This document shows positions 45,597 through 54,658 of a stretch of 64,000 bases of DNA, in pieces (the stretch's first letter is position 1; every line of letters starts with the position of its first letter). The stretch spans positions 1 through 64,000 of the forward strand of contig NZ_GL538353.1 of NCBI RefSeq assembly GCF_000148995.1, written 5' to 3'. The notes beneath the pieces were generated by a model. That model saw only the letters and a list, made by a program, of their open reading frames with translations. It searched no databases and was not told the origin of the DNA. The stretch is from Listeria grayi DSM 20601 (GTDB lineage: Bacteria > Bacillota > Bacilli > Lactobacillales > Listeriaceae). The translations under genes and the position numbers were made by a program.

Positions 45597-48293
45597 ATGA
45601 AAGAAGTTGTACACGTTATTTCGCACAGTCACTGGGACAGAGAATGGTACTTGCCATATGAAAAGCACCACATGCGCTTGATCGAACTGATCGATGATCT
45701 GCTGGAACTTTTTCAAAAAGATCCTGCATTTCGCTATTTTCACTTAGATGGTCAAACCATTATCTTAGAAGATTATTTGGAAGTGAGACCGGAGAAAGAG
45801 CAGGAATTAAGGCAAGCGGTGCAAGCCGGGAAATTAAAGATCGGGCCGTTTTATATTTTACAAGATGCCTTACTTACCAGCAGTGAATCCAATGTTCGTA
45901 ATATGCTTGTAGGGATGGAGACGGTTAAAAAGTGGGGAGTGGATCCTGTTTCTGTTGGCTATTTTCCAGATACGTTCGGTAATATGGGGCAGGCAGCGCA
46001 AATATTACAGCAAGGCGGGATCGATGTGGCGGCATTTGGCCGCGGTGTGAAACCGACTGGCTTTAATAATGTCGTCATCAATGATGATAAGTATACCTCG
46101 CCGTTTTCGGAAATGTGGTGGCAAGGTCCAGATGGGAGCAAGGTGCTGGGACTATTATTCGCGAATTGGTACAGTAATGGGAATGAGATCCCAAGCGAAC
46201 GCGAAGCAGCACGAGCTTTTTGGGATGAAAAGCTTGCAGATGCAAAACGCTATGCCTCTACTAATCAGCTGTTGATGATGAATGGTTGTGATCATCAGCC
46301 AGTTCAAAAAGATCTGTCCGCTGCGATTCAGCTGGCAAATGAACTTTATCCGGAGATCGAGTTTGTGCATAGTAATTTTGATGATTATCTGAAAGCAGTA
46401 CGTGCAGAACTCCCGGCAGATTTAAACCAAGTGGAGGGGGAACTCACTAGTCAGGAATCGGATGGTTGGTACACGCTCGCTAATACTGCCTCTGCCCGTA
46501 TTTATTTAAAACAAGCAAATACAAAAGTAAGCAGACTGCTGGAGAACATTGCCGAACCGCTGTCAGTGATGGCGGGAGAAGCTGGCAAAGCATATCCGCA
46601 TGATCCACTGCGTTATGCTTGGAAAAAGCTGATGCAGAACCATCCGCACGACAGTATCTGCGGTTGCAGTGTCGATGAAGTTCACCGCACCATGGTAGAA
46701 CGTTTTGCCGAAGCAGAGGAAGTAGCAGATTATATCGCTACGGAAGCAGCTGACTATCTGGCAGCAAAAGTTGATACCAGCGCCTTTCCAGCTGATGCCA
46801 AACCTTTTGTAGTCTGGAACACAGCGGGAGCACGTAAGACGGGAAGCGTGATCGTTGAGATCGAGTGGGAACGCATTTTATTCGCTGGCCATGATCATGA
46901 AACCCTTTATGATAAACTCGAAAAGAAAGGCATTCCGACTATCTGCGTTCAGGATACTCATGGCGAAACAGTAGCATTTGATTTGGTGGGAAGCGAAGTT
47001 CGGTTCGGTTATGACCTTCCAAAAGATGGCTTCCGCGTGCCGTATATGGCACGCTATGTAAAAGTGGCGCTGTTCTTAGAAGAGATGCCGGCGTTTAGCT
47101 GGCGAACTTACGCTTTGGTACAATCTGCTGAAGCGGCAGAAATAGAAAATCTAGTTTCGGCGGAACCGCGCCTAATGGAAAATGATTATTTGCGTGTACA
47201 GGTAGGAGAAGACGGCACGGTTGCTGTGTTTGATAAACAAACGGGTACTAACTATGAAGACGTGCTCTATTATGAAGAAACTGGAGATATCGGAAACGAA
47301 TACATTTTCTTTGAACCCGCGGATAGCAAACGCATTTATTCCAAAGACGGCGATACCGCAGTAACCATGCTTTCCAATACAGCAAACGTAGCTGAGATCG
47401 AAATAGTTTCCACAATGATGGTGCCGCACTCAGCAGATGACACGCTTGCACGTGAACAAAAAGCAATCAAAGAATTCCGCCGCCGCGAAGCAAAGCGTTC
47501 GGTTGAGATGGTGCCATTTGTTATCCATACGACACTTCGATTAGAGAAGTATAACCGTCAACTGCAAGTTTTCAGCGCCTTCGATAACCAAGTGAAAGAT
47601 CACCGTCTTCGTGCGATCATTCAAACCGATATACACACTGAGCAGCACCAAGCAGACAGTATTTTTGAAACAGTGACACGCCCGAATCGCCCGGCAACTG
47701 TATGGGAAAACCCGACAAATCCGCAGCATCAGCATCAATTTGTGCATCTGGCGGACGAATCAAAAGGGATCACCGTCAGCAATTATGGTTTAAATGAATA
47801 TGAGATCCTAAATGAAGCGAAACCGAAAATCGCGCTCACACTCTTACGCTCCGTAGGGGAACTGGGTGACTGGGGTTACTTCCCGACGCCGGAAGCGCAA
47901 TGTTTAGGTGCGCAGCAAGTCGCATTTGCCATCGAGTTTCATCAAGCGGGCGAAGAAACAGCTACTTATCAACGTGCGAAAAACTTCCAGATTCCGTTCA
48001 CGTTTAGTCAAACTAGTATTCATACTGGAACGCAATCGCCGGAACATCATTTTCTGGAAGTCGAAGGGGATGCGTTTTCCGTAACCGCATTGAAGTATAA
48101 AGAAGCATCAAGCGATCTACTTCTCCGAGGATATAATTTAACGGAACGTATTGCTGATCTGCGTGTTCGCTTTGCCGGAAAACAGCTGTACAGATCCAAT
48201 TTGCTAGAAGAAAAAACAGGTGCTTTTGAAGGTCAGATAAAAGGTGCGGAAATCGTTACCCTGGGATTTGAAAATACCAATCATATCGGTTGA
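45597..48293 (+). CDS. GH38 alpha-mannosidase (MngB-like)
   Basis: The 898-residue protein has the zinc-binding start HVISHSHWDREWYLPYE, the nucleophile Asp in GYFPDTFGNMGQAAQIL, and the later zinc/structural HPHDSICGCSVDEVHRTM. The beta-rich C-terminal half is full length. Known bacterial members hydrolyse alpha-1,3/1,6 mannosides or 2-O-mannosylglycerate 6-phosphate (MngB). With GH125 and GH92 beside it, oligomannoside use is more likely. No signal peptide. Confidence 0.92.
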   Translation: MKEVVHVISHSHWDREWYLPYEKHHMRLIELIDDLLELFQKDPAFRYFHLDGQTIILEDYLEVRPEKEQELRQAVQAGKLKIGPFYILQDALLTSSESNVRNMLVGMETVKKWGVDPVSVGYFPDTFGNMGQAAQILQQGGIDVAAFGRGVKPTGFNNVVINDDKYTSPFSEMWWQGPDGSKVLGLLFANWYSNGNEIPSEREAARAFWDEKLADAKRYASTNQLLMMNGCDHQPVQKDLSAAIQLANELYPEIEFVHSNFDDYLKAVRAELPADLNQVEGELTSQESDGWYTLANTASARIYLKQANTKVSRLLENIAEPLSVMAGEAGKAYPHDPLRYAWKKLMQNHPHDSICGCSVDEVHRTMVERFAEAEEVADYIATEAADYLAAKVDTSAFPADAKPFVVWNTAGARKTGSVIVEIEWERILFAGHDHETLYDKLEKKGIPTICVQDTHGETVAFDLVGSEVRFGYDLPKDGFRVPYMARYVKVALFLEEMPAFSWRTYALVQSAEAAEIENLVSAEPRLMENDYLRVQVGEDGTVAVFDKQTGTNYEDVLYYEETGDIGNEYIFFEPADSKRIYSKDGDTAVTMLSNTANVAEIEIVSTMMVPHSADDTLAREQKAIKEFRRREAKRSVEMVPFVIHTTLRLEKYNRQLQVFSAFDNQVKDHRLRAIIQTDIHTEQHQADSIFETVTRPNRPATVWENPTNPQHQHQFVHLADESKGITVSNYGLNEYEILNEAKPKIALTLLRSVGELGDWGYFPTPEAQCLGAQQVAFAIEFHQAGEETATYQRAKNFQIPFTFSQTSIHTGTQSPEHHFLEVEGDAFSVTALKYKEASSDLLLRGYNLTERIADLRVRFAGKQLYRSNLLEEKTGAFEGQIKGAEIVTLGFENTNHIG

Positions 48294-48348
48294 AAAAATC
48301 AGTTGAGAAGCGCATACTAGCGGTATATTAATGGTGGAGGGGATAAGT

Positions 48349-49359
48349 ATGACGGTAAAAGTTGGTATCAATGGTTTTGGCCGGATCGGCCGCTTGGCAT
48401 TTCGCAGGATAAAAGAAGTTTCTGATGATATCGAGGTCGTGGCGATCAATGACCTGACAAGCCCGGAAGTCCTAGCACATCTGCTGCAATTTGATTCTAC
48501 GCATGGTACTTATGCAGGTGAAGTAACTGCCACATCGGAAGGAATAAAAGTGGACGGCGTCGAAACGAGAGTTTACGCAGAGCCGGATGCAAGCAAGATC
48601 CCTTGGGTTGAAAAAGACGGCGTCGATATTGTATTGGAATGTACAGGTTTCTATACCTCTGAAGAAAAAGCAAAAGCACATTTAGATGCTGGAGTGAAAC
48701 GAGTGGTGATCTCGGCACCCGCAGGACAAATGAAAACCATCGTCTACAATGTAAATGACGATACGCTGACTGCTGACGATCAAATTATTTCTGCAGGTTC
48801 TTGTACGACAAACTGTCTGGCACCGCTGGCTTATTTCTTACATGAAGAATTCGGTATCAAGGTAGGAACGATGACTACTGTCCATGCGTATACGTCGACA
48901 CAAATGCTACTTGATGGTCCAGTGCGTGGCGGGAATTTGCGAGCAGCCCGCTCGGCAGCAGATAATACGATCCCTCACTCTACCGGAGCAGCCAAGGCGA
49001 TCGGGTTAGTTATCCCTGAATTGAACGGCAAGCTACAAGGCCATGCCCAACGTGTTCCTGTAGTGGATGGTTCCCTGACAGAATTGGTTGCTATTTTAGA
49101 CAAAAAAGTAACAGCCGATGAAGTGAACTCGGCGCTCAAAAAGCATACCGAAAACAATCCTTCTTTCGGCTACGACGATCGCGAAATCGTATCCGGCGAC
49201 GTGATCGGAACGACATATGGTTCCATTTTTGATCCGACGCAAACTGAAGTTACCACTTCTGGTGATTTCCAATTAGTCAAAACGGTTGCTTGGTATGATA
49301 ACGAATACGGTTTTACATGCCAAATGATTCGCTTGTTGGAAAAATTTTCTAACTTGTAA
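48349..49359 (+). CDS. gap: Glyceraldehyde-3-phosphate dehydrogenase, accessory copy
   Basis: The 336-residue enzyme has the NAD-binding start [17 protein letters not shown], catalytic Cys in [12 protein letters not shown], and the end [19 protein letters not shown]. The ATG at 48349 follows GGAGGGG. Listeria carry a main gap gene in the cggR glycolytic operon elsewhere (genus knowledge), so this is probably a second copy. It lies 55 bases after the GH38 gene and may be co-transcribed with it; a weak TTGAGA-15-TATATT promoter could also serve it. Confidence 0.93.
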   Translation: MTVKVGINGFGRIGRLAFRRIKEVSDDIEVVAINDLTSPEVLAHLLQFDSTHGTYAGEVTATSEGIKVDGVETRVYAEPDASKIPWVEKDGVDIVLECTGFYTSEEKAKAHLDAGVKRVVISAPAGQMKTIVYNVNDDTLTADDQIISAGSCTTNCLAPLAYFLHEEFGIKVGTMTTVHAYTSTQMLLDGPVRGGNLRAARSAADNTIPHSTGAAKAIGLVIPELNGKLQGHAQRVPVVDGSLTELVAILDKKVTADEVNSALKKHTENNPSFGYDDREIVSGDVIGTTYGSIFDPTQTEVTTSGDFQLVKTVAWYDNEYGFTCQMIRLLEKFSNL

Positions 49360-49385
49360 AATCTGAAAAAACGATTAAAACAGCC

Positions 49386-49430
49386 ACTCGTTTAGCGGGA
49401 ATAAGTATTTCTCCGCTAAACGAGTTTTTT
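49386..49430 (+). terminator. Terminator after the accessory gap gene
   Basis: ACTCGTTTAGCGG and CCGCTAAACGAGT pair perfectly (13 bp), followed by T6. Confidence 0.93.
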
Positions 49431-49451
49431 ACATATCTTTATAGTATTTTT

Positions 49452-49490
49452 ATGAAAGCGCTTGCTAGAAAGGGAGATTCGTGCTATTAT
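49452..49490 (+). promoter_or_regulatory. Promoter with overlapping cre-like site
   Basis: TTGCTA (49462-49467), 17 bases, TATTAT (49485-49490) with an extended TGC. TGAAAGCGCTTGCT (49453-49466) over the -35 resembles a cre box (two mismatches), as found in catabolite-repressed beta-glucoside operons. Confidence 0.75.
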
Positions 49491-49505
49491 AGCATTAAAT
49501 AAACA

Positions 49506-49577
49506 GGGTTGTTACTGGTGAAGCAGGCAAAACCTAAGTCGTGGAGAAGTGCTATTTCTCCTTGATTTAGGTTTTTT
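49506..49577 (+). promoter_or_regulatory. LicT/BglG-type antiterminator target (RAT) and terminator
   Basis: GGGTTGTTACTG, a short loop, then GCAGGCAAAACCTAAG (49506-49538) matches the conserved RNA target of LicT/SacT/BglG antiterminators. Its 3' part overlaps the 5' arm of a terminator: AAAACCTAAGTC pairs with GATTTAGGTTTT, with an inner GGAGAA/TTCTCC, then T-run. This is the usual mutually exclusive arrangement. Yet no sugar gene follows directly. Confidence 0.85.
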
Positions 49578-49612
49578 CTTTTATTTCAAACAAAAAAGGA
49601 GTGCAACAAGAA

Positions 49613-50396
49613 ATGAAAAAAATCAGCAGTATAGTAGTTATCCTTCTAATGAGTTTAAGCTTAGTGGCGTGTGGGAACGGCGGAGAAACAAAGTCGGCTC
49701 CCGAGAAAGAAAAAAACGAGAAAGTCACGATCTATGTAACCAGACATGGGAAAACGATGTTTAATCAGGTTCACCGTGCGCAAGGCTGGTCAGACACACC
49801 GCTGACGAAAGACGGTCGTGATGTAGCGTCAGATCTGGGCAAAGGACTGAAAAAAAAAGAAAATCGATTTTGACGCCGTGTATACTAGCGATTCAGGTCG
49901 CGCGCGCGAAACAGCGGAATTGATCTTAAAGGCAATGGGTGAGGAGAAAAAAGAAGTGAACGAATCACCGAAACTGCGTGAAAACGGTTTTGGAATCTTT
50001 GAAGGTGATTTTGATGAAAATATGTGGGGAAAGGCTGCGAAAACACTAGGCTATAAAGATATGGATGATCTTGTCGCTAATTTGGATAAAGTCGGCTTGG
50101 ACAAAGCGGTAGATGCGATCGTCGCTAATGATACTTCCAAACAAGCAGAAACACGTGCGGAGGTTAAAAAGCGGATGCAGGCAGAAATGAAAGAAATTGC
50201 TGAAAAACAGAGAAAAGCTGGCGGCGGGAAAGTGCTGGTCGTTTCTCACGGCATGGCGATCACAAGTATGATAAGCGATTGGACGGACGCAAATACAGAT
50301 CAGCAGTTGCCAAATGCCAGTGTTACTGAACTCACGTATGAAAATGGCAAATTTACAGTAGGCAAGATAGGGGATACCAGTTATATAGAAGAATAA
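49613..50396 (+). pseudogene. Lipoprotein histidine phosphatase (phosphoglycerate-mutase-like), frameshifted
   Basis: The first frame (49613-49873) encodes a signal peptide with lipobox VACG and the phosphatase motif VTRHGKT. A run of nine A (49850-49858) then shifts it to an early stop. With eight A the frame would continue KKKKIDFDAVYTSDSGRARE into the second part (to 50396), which carries the second catalytic His in VVSHGMAI. So a single-base change interrupts an otherwise intact gene of about 260 residues. It could be a real mutation, phase variation, transcriptional slippage or a sequencing error. Confidence 0.85.
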
Positions 50397-50398
50397 AT

Positions 50399-50434
50399 GC
50401 AGCAGCAGTGGCGAGGATGACTGCCGCTGCTGTT
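50399..50434 (+). terminator. Hairpin after the histidine phosphatase gene
   Basis: GCAGCAGCAGT and ACTGCCGCTGCTG pair imperfectly and are followed by TTTATTAT. Confidence 0.6.
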
Positions 50435-50483
50435 TATTATAATAGGAAGAAATAAGGAGAAGCAGTTAAGCTGGAGAAACAGC

Positions 50484-50512
50484 TTGACAAAGGCGCTGGG
50501 TTGTTGTATTAT
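50484..50512 (+). promoter_or_regulatory. rpoB-rpoC promoter
   Basis: TTGACA (50484-50489), 17 bases, TATTAT (50507-50512). The -35 is perfect; overlapping TATAAT sequences follow at 50510-50520. Confidence 0.88.
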
Positions 50513-50519
50513 AATATAA

Positions 50520-50886
50520 TGCCAACATAATCTACACTAGGGTCGTTATGTCGTTTTCATGCCAAAATGACAACAAAAAAGACAGTATAATTAAACACGG
50601 ACGTGGTTTTCAGATAAGAGATTGAAATCCGCTTTCTTTTTGTCTTTTCCGTGTAGTTTATTCGTTTGGAAGTTCCACTCAGACAAGTTAGGGTAGAAGA
50701 AAGAATGATCCATTCTGAGGCAGGCGGTCAGGAAGCTTTTGATAGACGGTGTTTAAGGAAGCAGTCATTGTACGCAAATGAATCTGCTTAAATTACTTAA
50801 ACTCCGGGTGCGGAAGGTTCAAACGCAGGCGCTTTTGACTTAGAGAGTGTGCTAATATATTTTAATTATTTTGAGGGGTGAATAGT
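50520..50886 (+). promoter_or_regulatory. Long structured leader of rpoB (no gene seen)
   Basis: About 365 bases between the promoter and rpoB hold no convincing gene. ACACGGA (near 50596) can pair with TCCGTGT (near 50649), and AAAAGACA with TGTCTTTT outside and next to it. The segment TCCGCTTTCTTTTTGTC inside is pyrimidine-rich. A second TATAAT (50585-50590) could be another -10. The function of the leader is not known to me. Confidence 0.55.
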
Positions 50887-53800
50887 TTGTCAGGACATGA
50901 TGTGAAATACGGACGTCATCGCACGCGTAGAAGTTACGCGCGTATCAGTGAAGTGTTAGAATTACCTAACTTGATCGAAATTCAAACGGCATCTTATCAA
51001 TGGTTCCTAGACGAAGGGCTTCGTGAAATGTTCCGAGATATTTCTCCGATCGAAGACTTTGCTGGAAATCTATCGCTTGAATTTATCGACTACGATCTTG
51101 GAGAACCTAAGTATTCGGTTGAAGAATCCAAGAGCAGAGATGCTAACTATGCAGCTCCACTACGTGTCAAACTAAGATTGATCAACAAAGAAACCGGAGA
51201 AGTGAAAGACCAAGAAGTATTCATGGGCGATTTCCCGCTGATGACAGAAATGGGTACTTTCATTATTAATGGGGCAGAACGTGTTATCGTTTCCCAATTA
51301 GTACGTTCTCCTGGTGTTTATTTCAATGATAAGATCGACAAAAATGGTCGTACTGGATTTGGTTCCACTGTTATCCCTAACCGTGGGGCTTGGCTGGAAT
51401 ATGAAACAGATGCGAAAGATGTTGTCCATGTTCGGATCGACCGTACACGTAAATTACCAGTAACGGTATTGTTGCGTGCACTAGGTTTCGGTTCTGACCA
51501 AGATATCATCGAACTTGTCGGTGATAACGAATATTTACGCAATACATTAGAAAAAGATAATACAGATAACGCTGAAAAAGCGTTGCTTGAGATTTACGAA
51601 CGTCTACGTCCGGGTGAACCGCCTACTGTTGAAAATGCGAGAAACTTACTTATTTCCCGTTTCTTCGATCCAAAACGCTATGATCTGGCAAGCGTAGGAC
51701 GTTATAAAATCAACAAAAAATTACATTTGAAAAACCGTTTGTTCAACCAACGTTTAGCAGAAACATTAGTTGATCCTGAAACAGGTGAGATCATTGCTTC
51801 TAAAGGTGATATTTTGGACCGCCGTGCGCTGGACCAAATCATCCCGAATTTAGAAAGCGGTGTTGGTTTCCGCACACTTCATCCTTCCAATGGAATCATG
51901 GATGACAGCGTTGTTGTTCAATCCATCAAAATCTATGCACCAAATGATGAAGAAAAAGAAATCAATATCATTGGTAATGCGTACATCGAAGAAGATGTGA
52001 AGCACATTACACCATCTGATATCGTTTCTTCGATCAGTTATTTCTTCAACTTGCTGCATGGCGTTGGCGACACAGATGACATCGACCATTTAGGAAACCG
52101 TCGTTTGCGTTCTGTCGGCGAATTGTTGCAAAATCAATTCCGTATTGGTCTATCTCGTATGGAACGTGTGGTACGCGAACGTATGTCGATTCAAGATATG
52201 AGTACGATCACACCACAACAATTGATCAACATCCGTCCAGTTGTGGCGTCTATCAAAGAATTCTTCGGTAGCTCCCAGTTATCGCAATTCATGGATCAAA
52301 CGAATCCGCTTGGCGAATTGACGCACAAACGTCGTCTATCTGCGCTTGGACCTGGTGGTTTGACTCGTGAACGTGCTGGTTATGAAGTACGTGACGTTCA
52401 CTACTCTCACTATGGCCGTATGTGTCCGATCGAAACGCCAGAAGGCCCGAACATCGGATTGATCAACTCCCTTTCTTCTTATGCGAAAGTAAACAAATTT
52501 GGTTTCATCGAAACACCGTACCGTCGTGTGGATCCTGAAACGAACCGCGTTACAGATAAGATCGATTATCTGACAGCAGATGAAGAAGATAACTATGTAG
52601 TAGCACAAGCAAACTCGAAACTAGACGATGATGGCTCTTTTGCAGAAGAAGAAGTTATGGCTCGTTTCCGTTCCGAGAACTTAGCTGTTACAAAAGAACG
52701 TGTCGATTACATGGACGTATCTCCTAAACAAGTTGTGTCCGTTGCGACAGCATGTATTCCTTTCTTAGAAAACGATGACTCCAACCGTGCGCTGATGGGA
52801 GCGAACATGCAACGTCAAGCTGTTCCGCTTATGCACCCAGAAGCACCTTTCGTAGGTACTGGTATGGAACACGTTTCTGCGAAAGACTCCGGTGCTGCGA
52901 TTACTGCAAAGTATGATGGCATTGTAGAACACGTAGAAGCAAAAGAAATCTGGATTCGCCGTGTATCCGATGTAGATGGTACAGAAGTTACAGGCGGTAT
53001 CGATAAATATACACTTCGCAAATTCGTTCGTTCCAACCAAGGAACCTGTTATAACCAACGTCCAAACGTTGCAGAAGGCGATCGCGTTGTCAAAGGTGAG
53101 ATCCTTGCTAATGGTCCTTCGATGGATTCCGGCGAACTTGCACTTGGACGTAACGTACTTGTTGCCTTCATGACATGGGATGGTTACAACTACGAGGATG
53201 CGATCATCATGAGCGAACGTCTTGTTAAAGATGACGTTTATACTTCTATTCATATCGAAGAATTTGAATCAGAAGCTCGTGATACAAAACTTGGACCTGA
53301 AGAAATGACTCGTGATATTCCAAACGTTGGGGAAGACGCATTGCGTGACCTTGATGAACGCGGAATCATCCGTGTCGGTGCCGAAGTAAAAGACAACGAC
53401 TTGCTTGTTGGTAAAGTAACGCCTAAGGGTGTAACGGAACTAACTGCTGAAGAACGCTTATTGCATGCCATCTTTGGTGAAAAAGCGCGTGAAGTTCGTG
53501 ATACTTCTCTTCGTGTACCACATGGTGGCGGCGGAATCGTATTGGATGTTAAAATCTTTACACGTGAAGCTGGCGACGAATTACCACCAGGTGTTAACCA
53601 ATTAGTACGTGTTTATATCGTTCAAAAACGTAAAATCCATGAAGGGGACAAAATGGCCGGTCGTCATGGTAATAAAGGGGTTATCTCTCGTATTTTACCT
53701 GAAGAAGATATGCCGTTTATGCCTGATGGCACACCAGTCGACATCATGCTTAACCCACTAGGGGTTCCATCACGGATGAACATTGGACAAGTACTAGAAT

Positions 53801-54432
53801 TGCATCTTGGTATGGCAGCTCGTGCACTTGGCATCCATGTTGCGACACCAGTATTTGATGGTGCAAACGAAGAAGATGTGTGGAGCACTGTAGAAGAAGC
53901 CGGCATGGCACGCGATGCGAAAACGATCCTGTACGATGGACGTACTGGCGAACCTTTCGATAACCGTGTTTCCGTTGGTATCATGTATATGATCAAACTT
54001 GCCCACATGGTCGACGACAAATTACATGCTCGTTCAACTGGACCTTATTCCCTTGTTACACAACAACCGCTTGGTGGTAAAGCACAATTCGGTGGACAAC
54101 GTTTCGGGGAAATGGAAGTTTGGGCGCTTGAAGCTTACGGCGCGGCTTATACGCTTCAAGAGATCCTAACAATCAAGTCCGATGATGTTGTAGGACGTGT
54201 GAAAACTTACGAAGCAATCGTTAAGGGTGAAAGTGTACCGCAACCAGGTGTACCAGAATCCTTTAAAGTATTAATAAAAGAACTTCAAAGTCTTGGTATG
54301 GATGTTAAGATCCTTTCTGCTGACGAAGAAGAAATCGAATTCCGTGATCTAGACGATGACGATTTCGCTGGTCAAAACGAAGCGTTCAATATCGTGAAAC
54401 CAGAAGAAGCACAGACCGAGCAGGTTGATTAA
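50887..54432 (+). CDS. rpoB: RNA polymerase beta subunit
   Basis: The 1181-residue subunit starts with TTG at 50887, 6 bases after GAGGGGTG, giving the N-terminus [20 protein letters not shown] as I remember for Listeria; a GTG at 50878 would lie in the ribosome site. The rifampicin region ([20 protein letters not shown], then [10 protein letters not shown]) has wild-type residues. Conserved [10 protein letters not shown] and the C-terminal clamp contacts are intact. It is followed by rpoC after a 226-base spacer. Confidence 0.98.
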   Translation: MSGHDVKYGRHRTRRSYARISEVLELPNLIEIQTASYQWFLDEGLREMFRDISPIEDFAGNLSLEFIDYDLGEPKYSVEESKSRDANYAAPLRVKLRLINKETGEVKDQEVFMGDFPLMTEMGTFIINGAERVIVSQLVRSPGVYFNDKIDKNGRTGFGSTVIPNRGAWLEYETDAKDVVHVRIDRTRKLPVTVLLRALGFGSDQDIIELVGDNEYLRNTLEKDNTDNAEKALLEIYERLRPGEPPTVENARNLLISRFFDPKRYDLASVGRYKINKKLHLKNRLFNQRLAETLVDPETGEIIASKGDILDRRALDQIIPNLESGVGFRTLHPSNGIMDDSVVVQSIKIYAPNDEEKEINIIGNAYIEEDVKHITPSDIVSSISYFFNLLHGVGDTDDIDHLGNRRLRSVGELLQNQFRIGLSRMERVVRERMSIQDMSTITPQQLINIRPVVASIKEFFGSSQLSQFMDQTNPLGELTHKRRLSALGPGGLTRERAGYEVRDVHYSHYGRMCPIETPEGPNIGLINSLSSYAKVNKFGFIETPYRRVDPETNRVTDKIDYLTADEEDNYVVAQANSKLDDDGSFAEEEVMARFRSENLAVTKERVDYMDVSPKQVVSVATACIPFLENDDSNRALMGANMQRQAVPLMHPEAPFVGTGMEHVSAKDSGAAITAKYDGIVEHVEAKEIWIRRVSDVDGTEVTGGIDKYTLRKFVRSNQGTCYNQRPNVAEGDRVVKGEILANGPSMDSGELALGRNVLVAFMTWDGYNYEDAIIMSERLVKDDVYTSIHIEEFESEARDTKLGPEEMTRDIPNVGEDALRDLDERGIIRVGAEVKDNDLLVGKVTPKGVTELTAEERLLHAIFGEKAREVRDTSLRVPHGGGGIVLDVKIFTREAGDELPPGVNQLVRVYIVQKRKIHEGDKMAGRHGNKGVISRILPEEDMPFMPDGTPVDIMLNPLGVPSRMNIGQVLELHLGMAARALGIHVATPVFDGANEEDVWSTVEEAGMARDAKTILYDGRTGEPFDNRVSVGIMYMIKLAHMVDDKLHARSTGPYSLVTQQPLGGKAQFGGQRFGEMEVWALEAYGAAYTLQEILTIKSDDVVGRVKTYEAIVKGESVPQPGVPESFKVLIKELQSLGMDVKILSADEEEIEFRDLDDDDFAGQNEAFNIVKPEEAQTEQVD

Positions 54433-54658
54433 CCAGCCCGATAGTTAAGACTCCAAAACAAATAAACGCAGCGAAACGACAAACGCTCATCTTCATTTGC
54501 CGTCTCGCTGGGTGCTGGCGGAAAAGGTTAGAAATAACGATTTCCGCAACGCAAATTTGTTTTCCGATAAAAATCAAACAGAAGGATGTGGCTGTTAAAG
54601 AGGCTTTTGTTTCTTTAACAGGCAGCTTCTTCCGAATTATAATTAGGAGGTTGGGCAC
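54433..54658 (+). promoter_or_regulatory. Structured spacer between rpoB and rpoC
   Basis: 226 bases with no gene. Visible hairpins are CTGTTAAAG / CTTTAACAG (54591-54621) and GGAAA / TTTCC-type pairings near 54518-54565. No convincing T-run or promoter. The rpoC ribosome site TAGGAGG ends at 54650. Confidence 0.6.
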
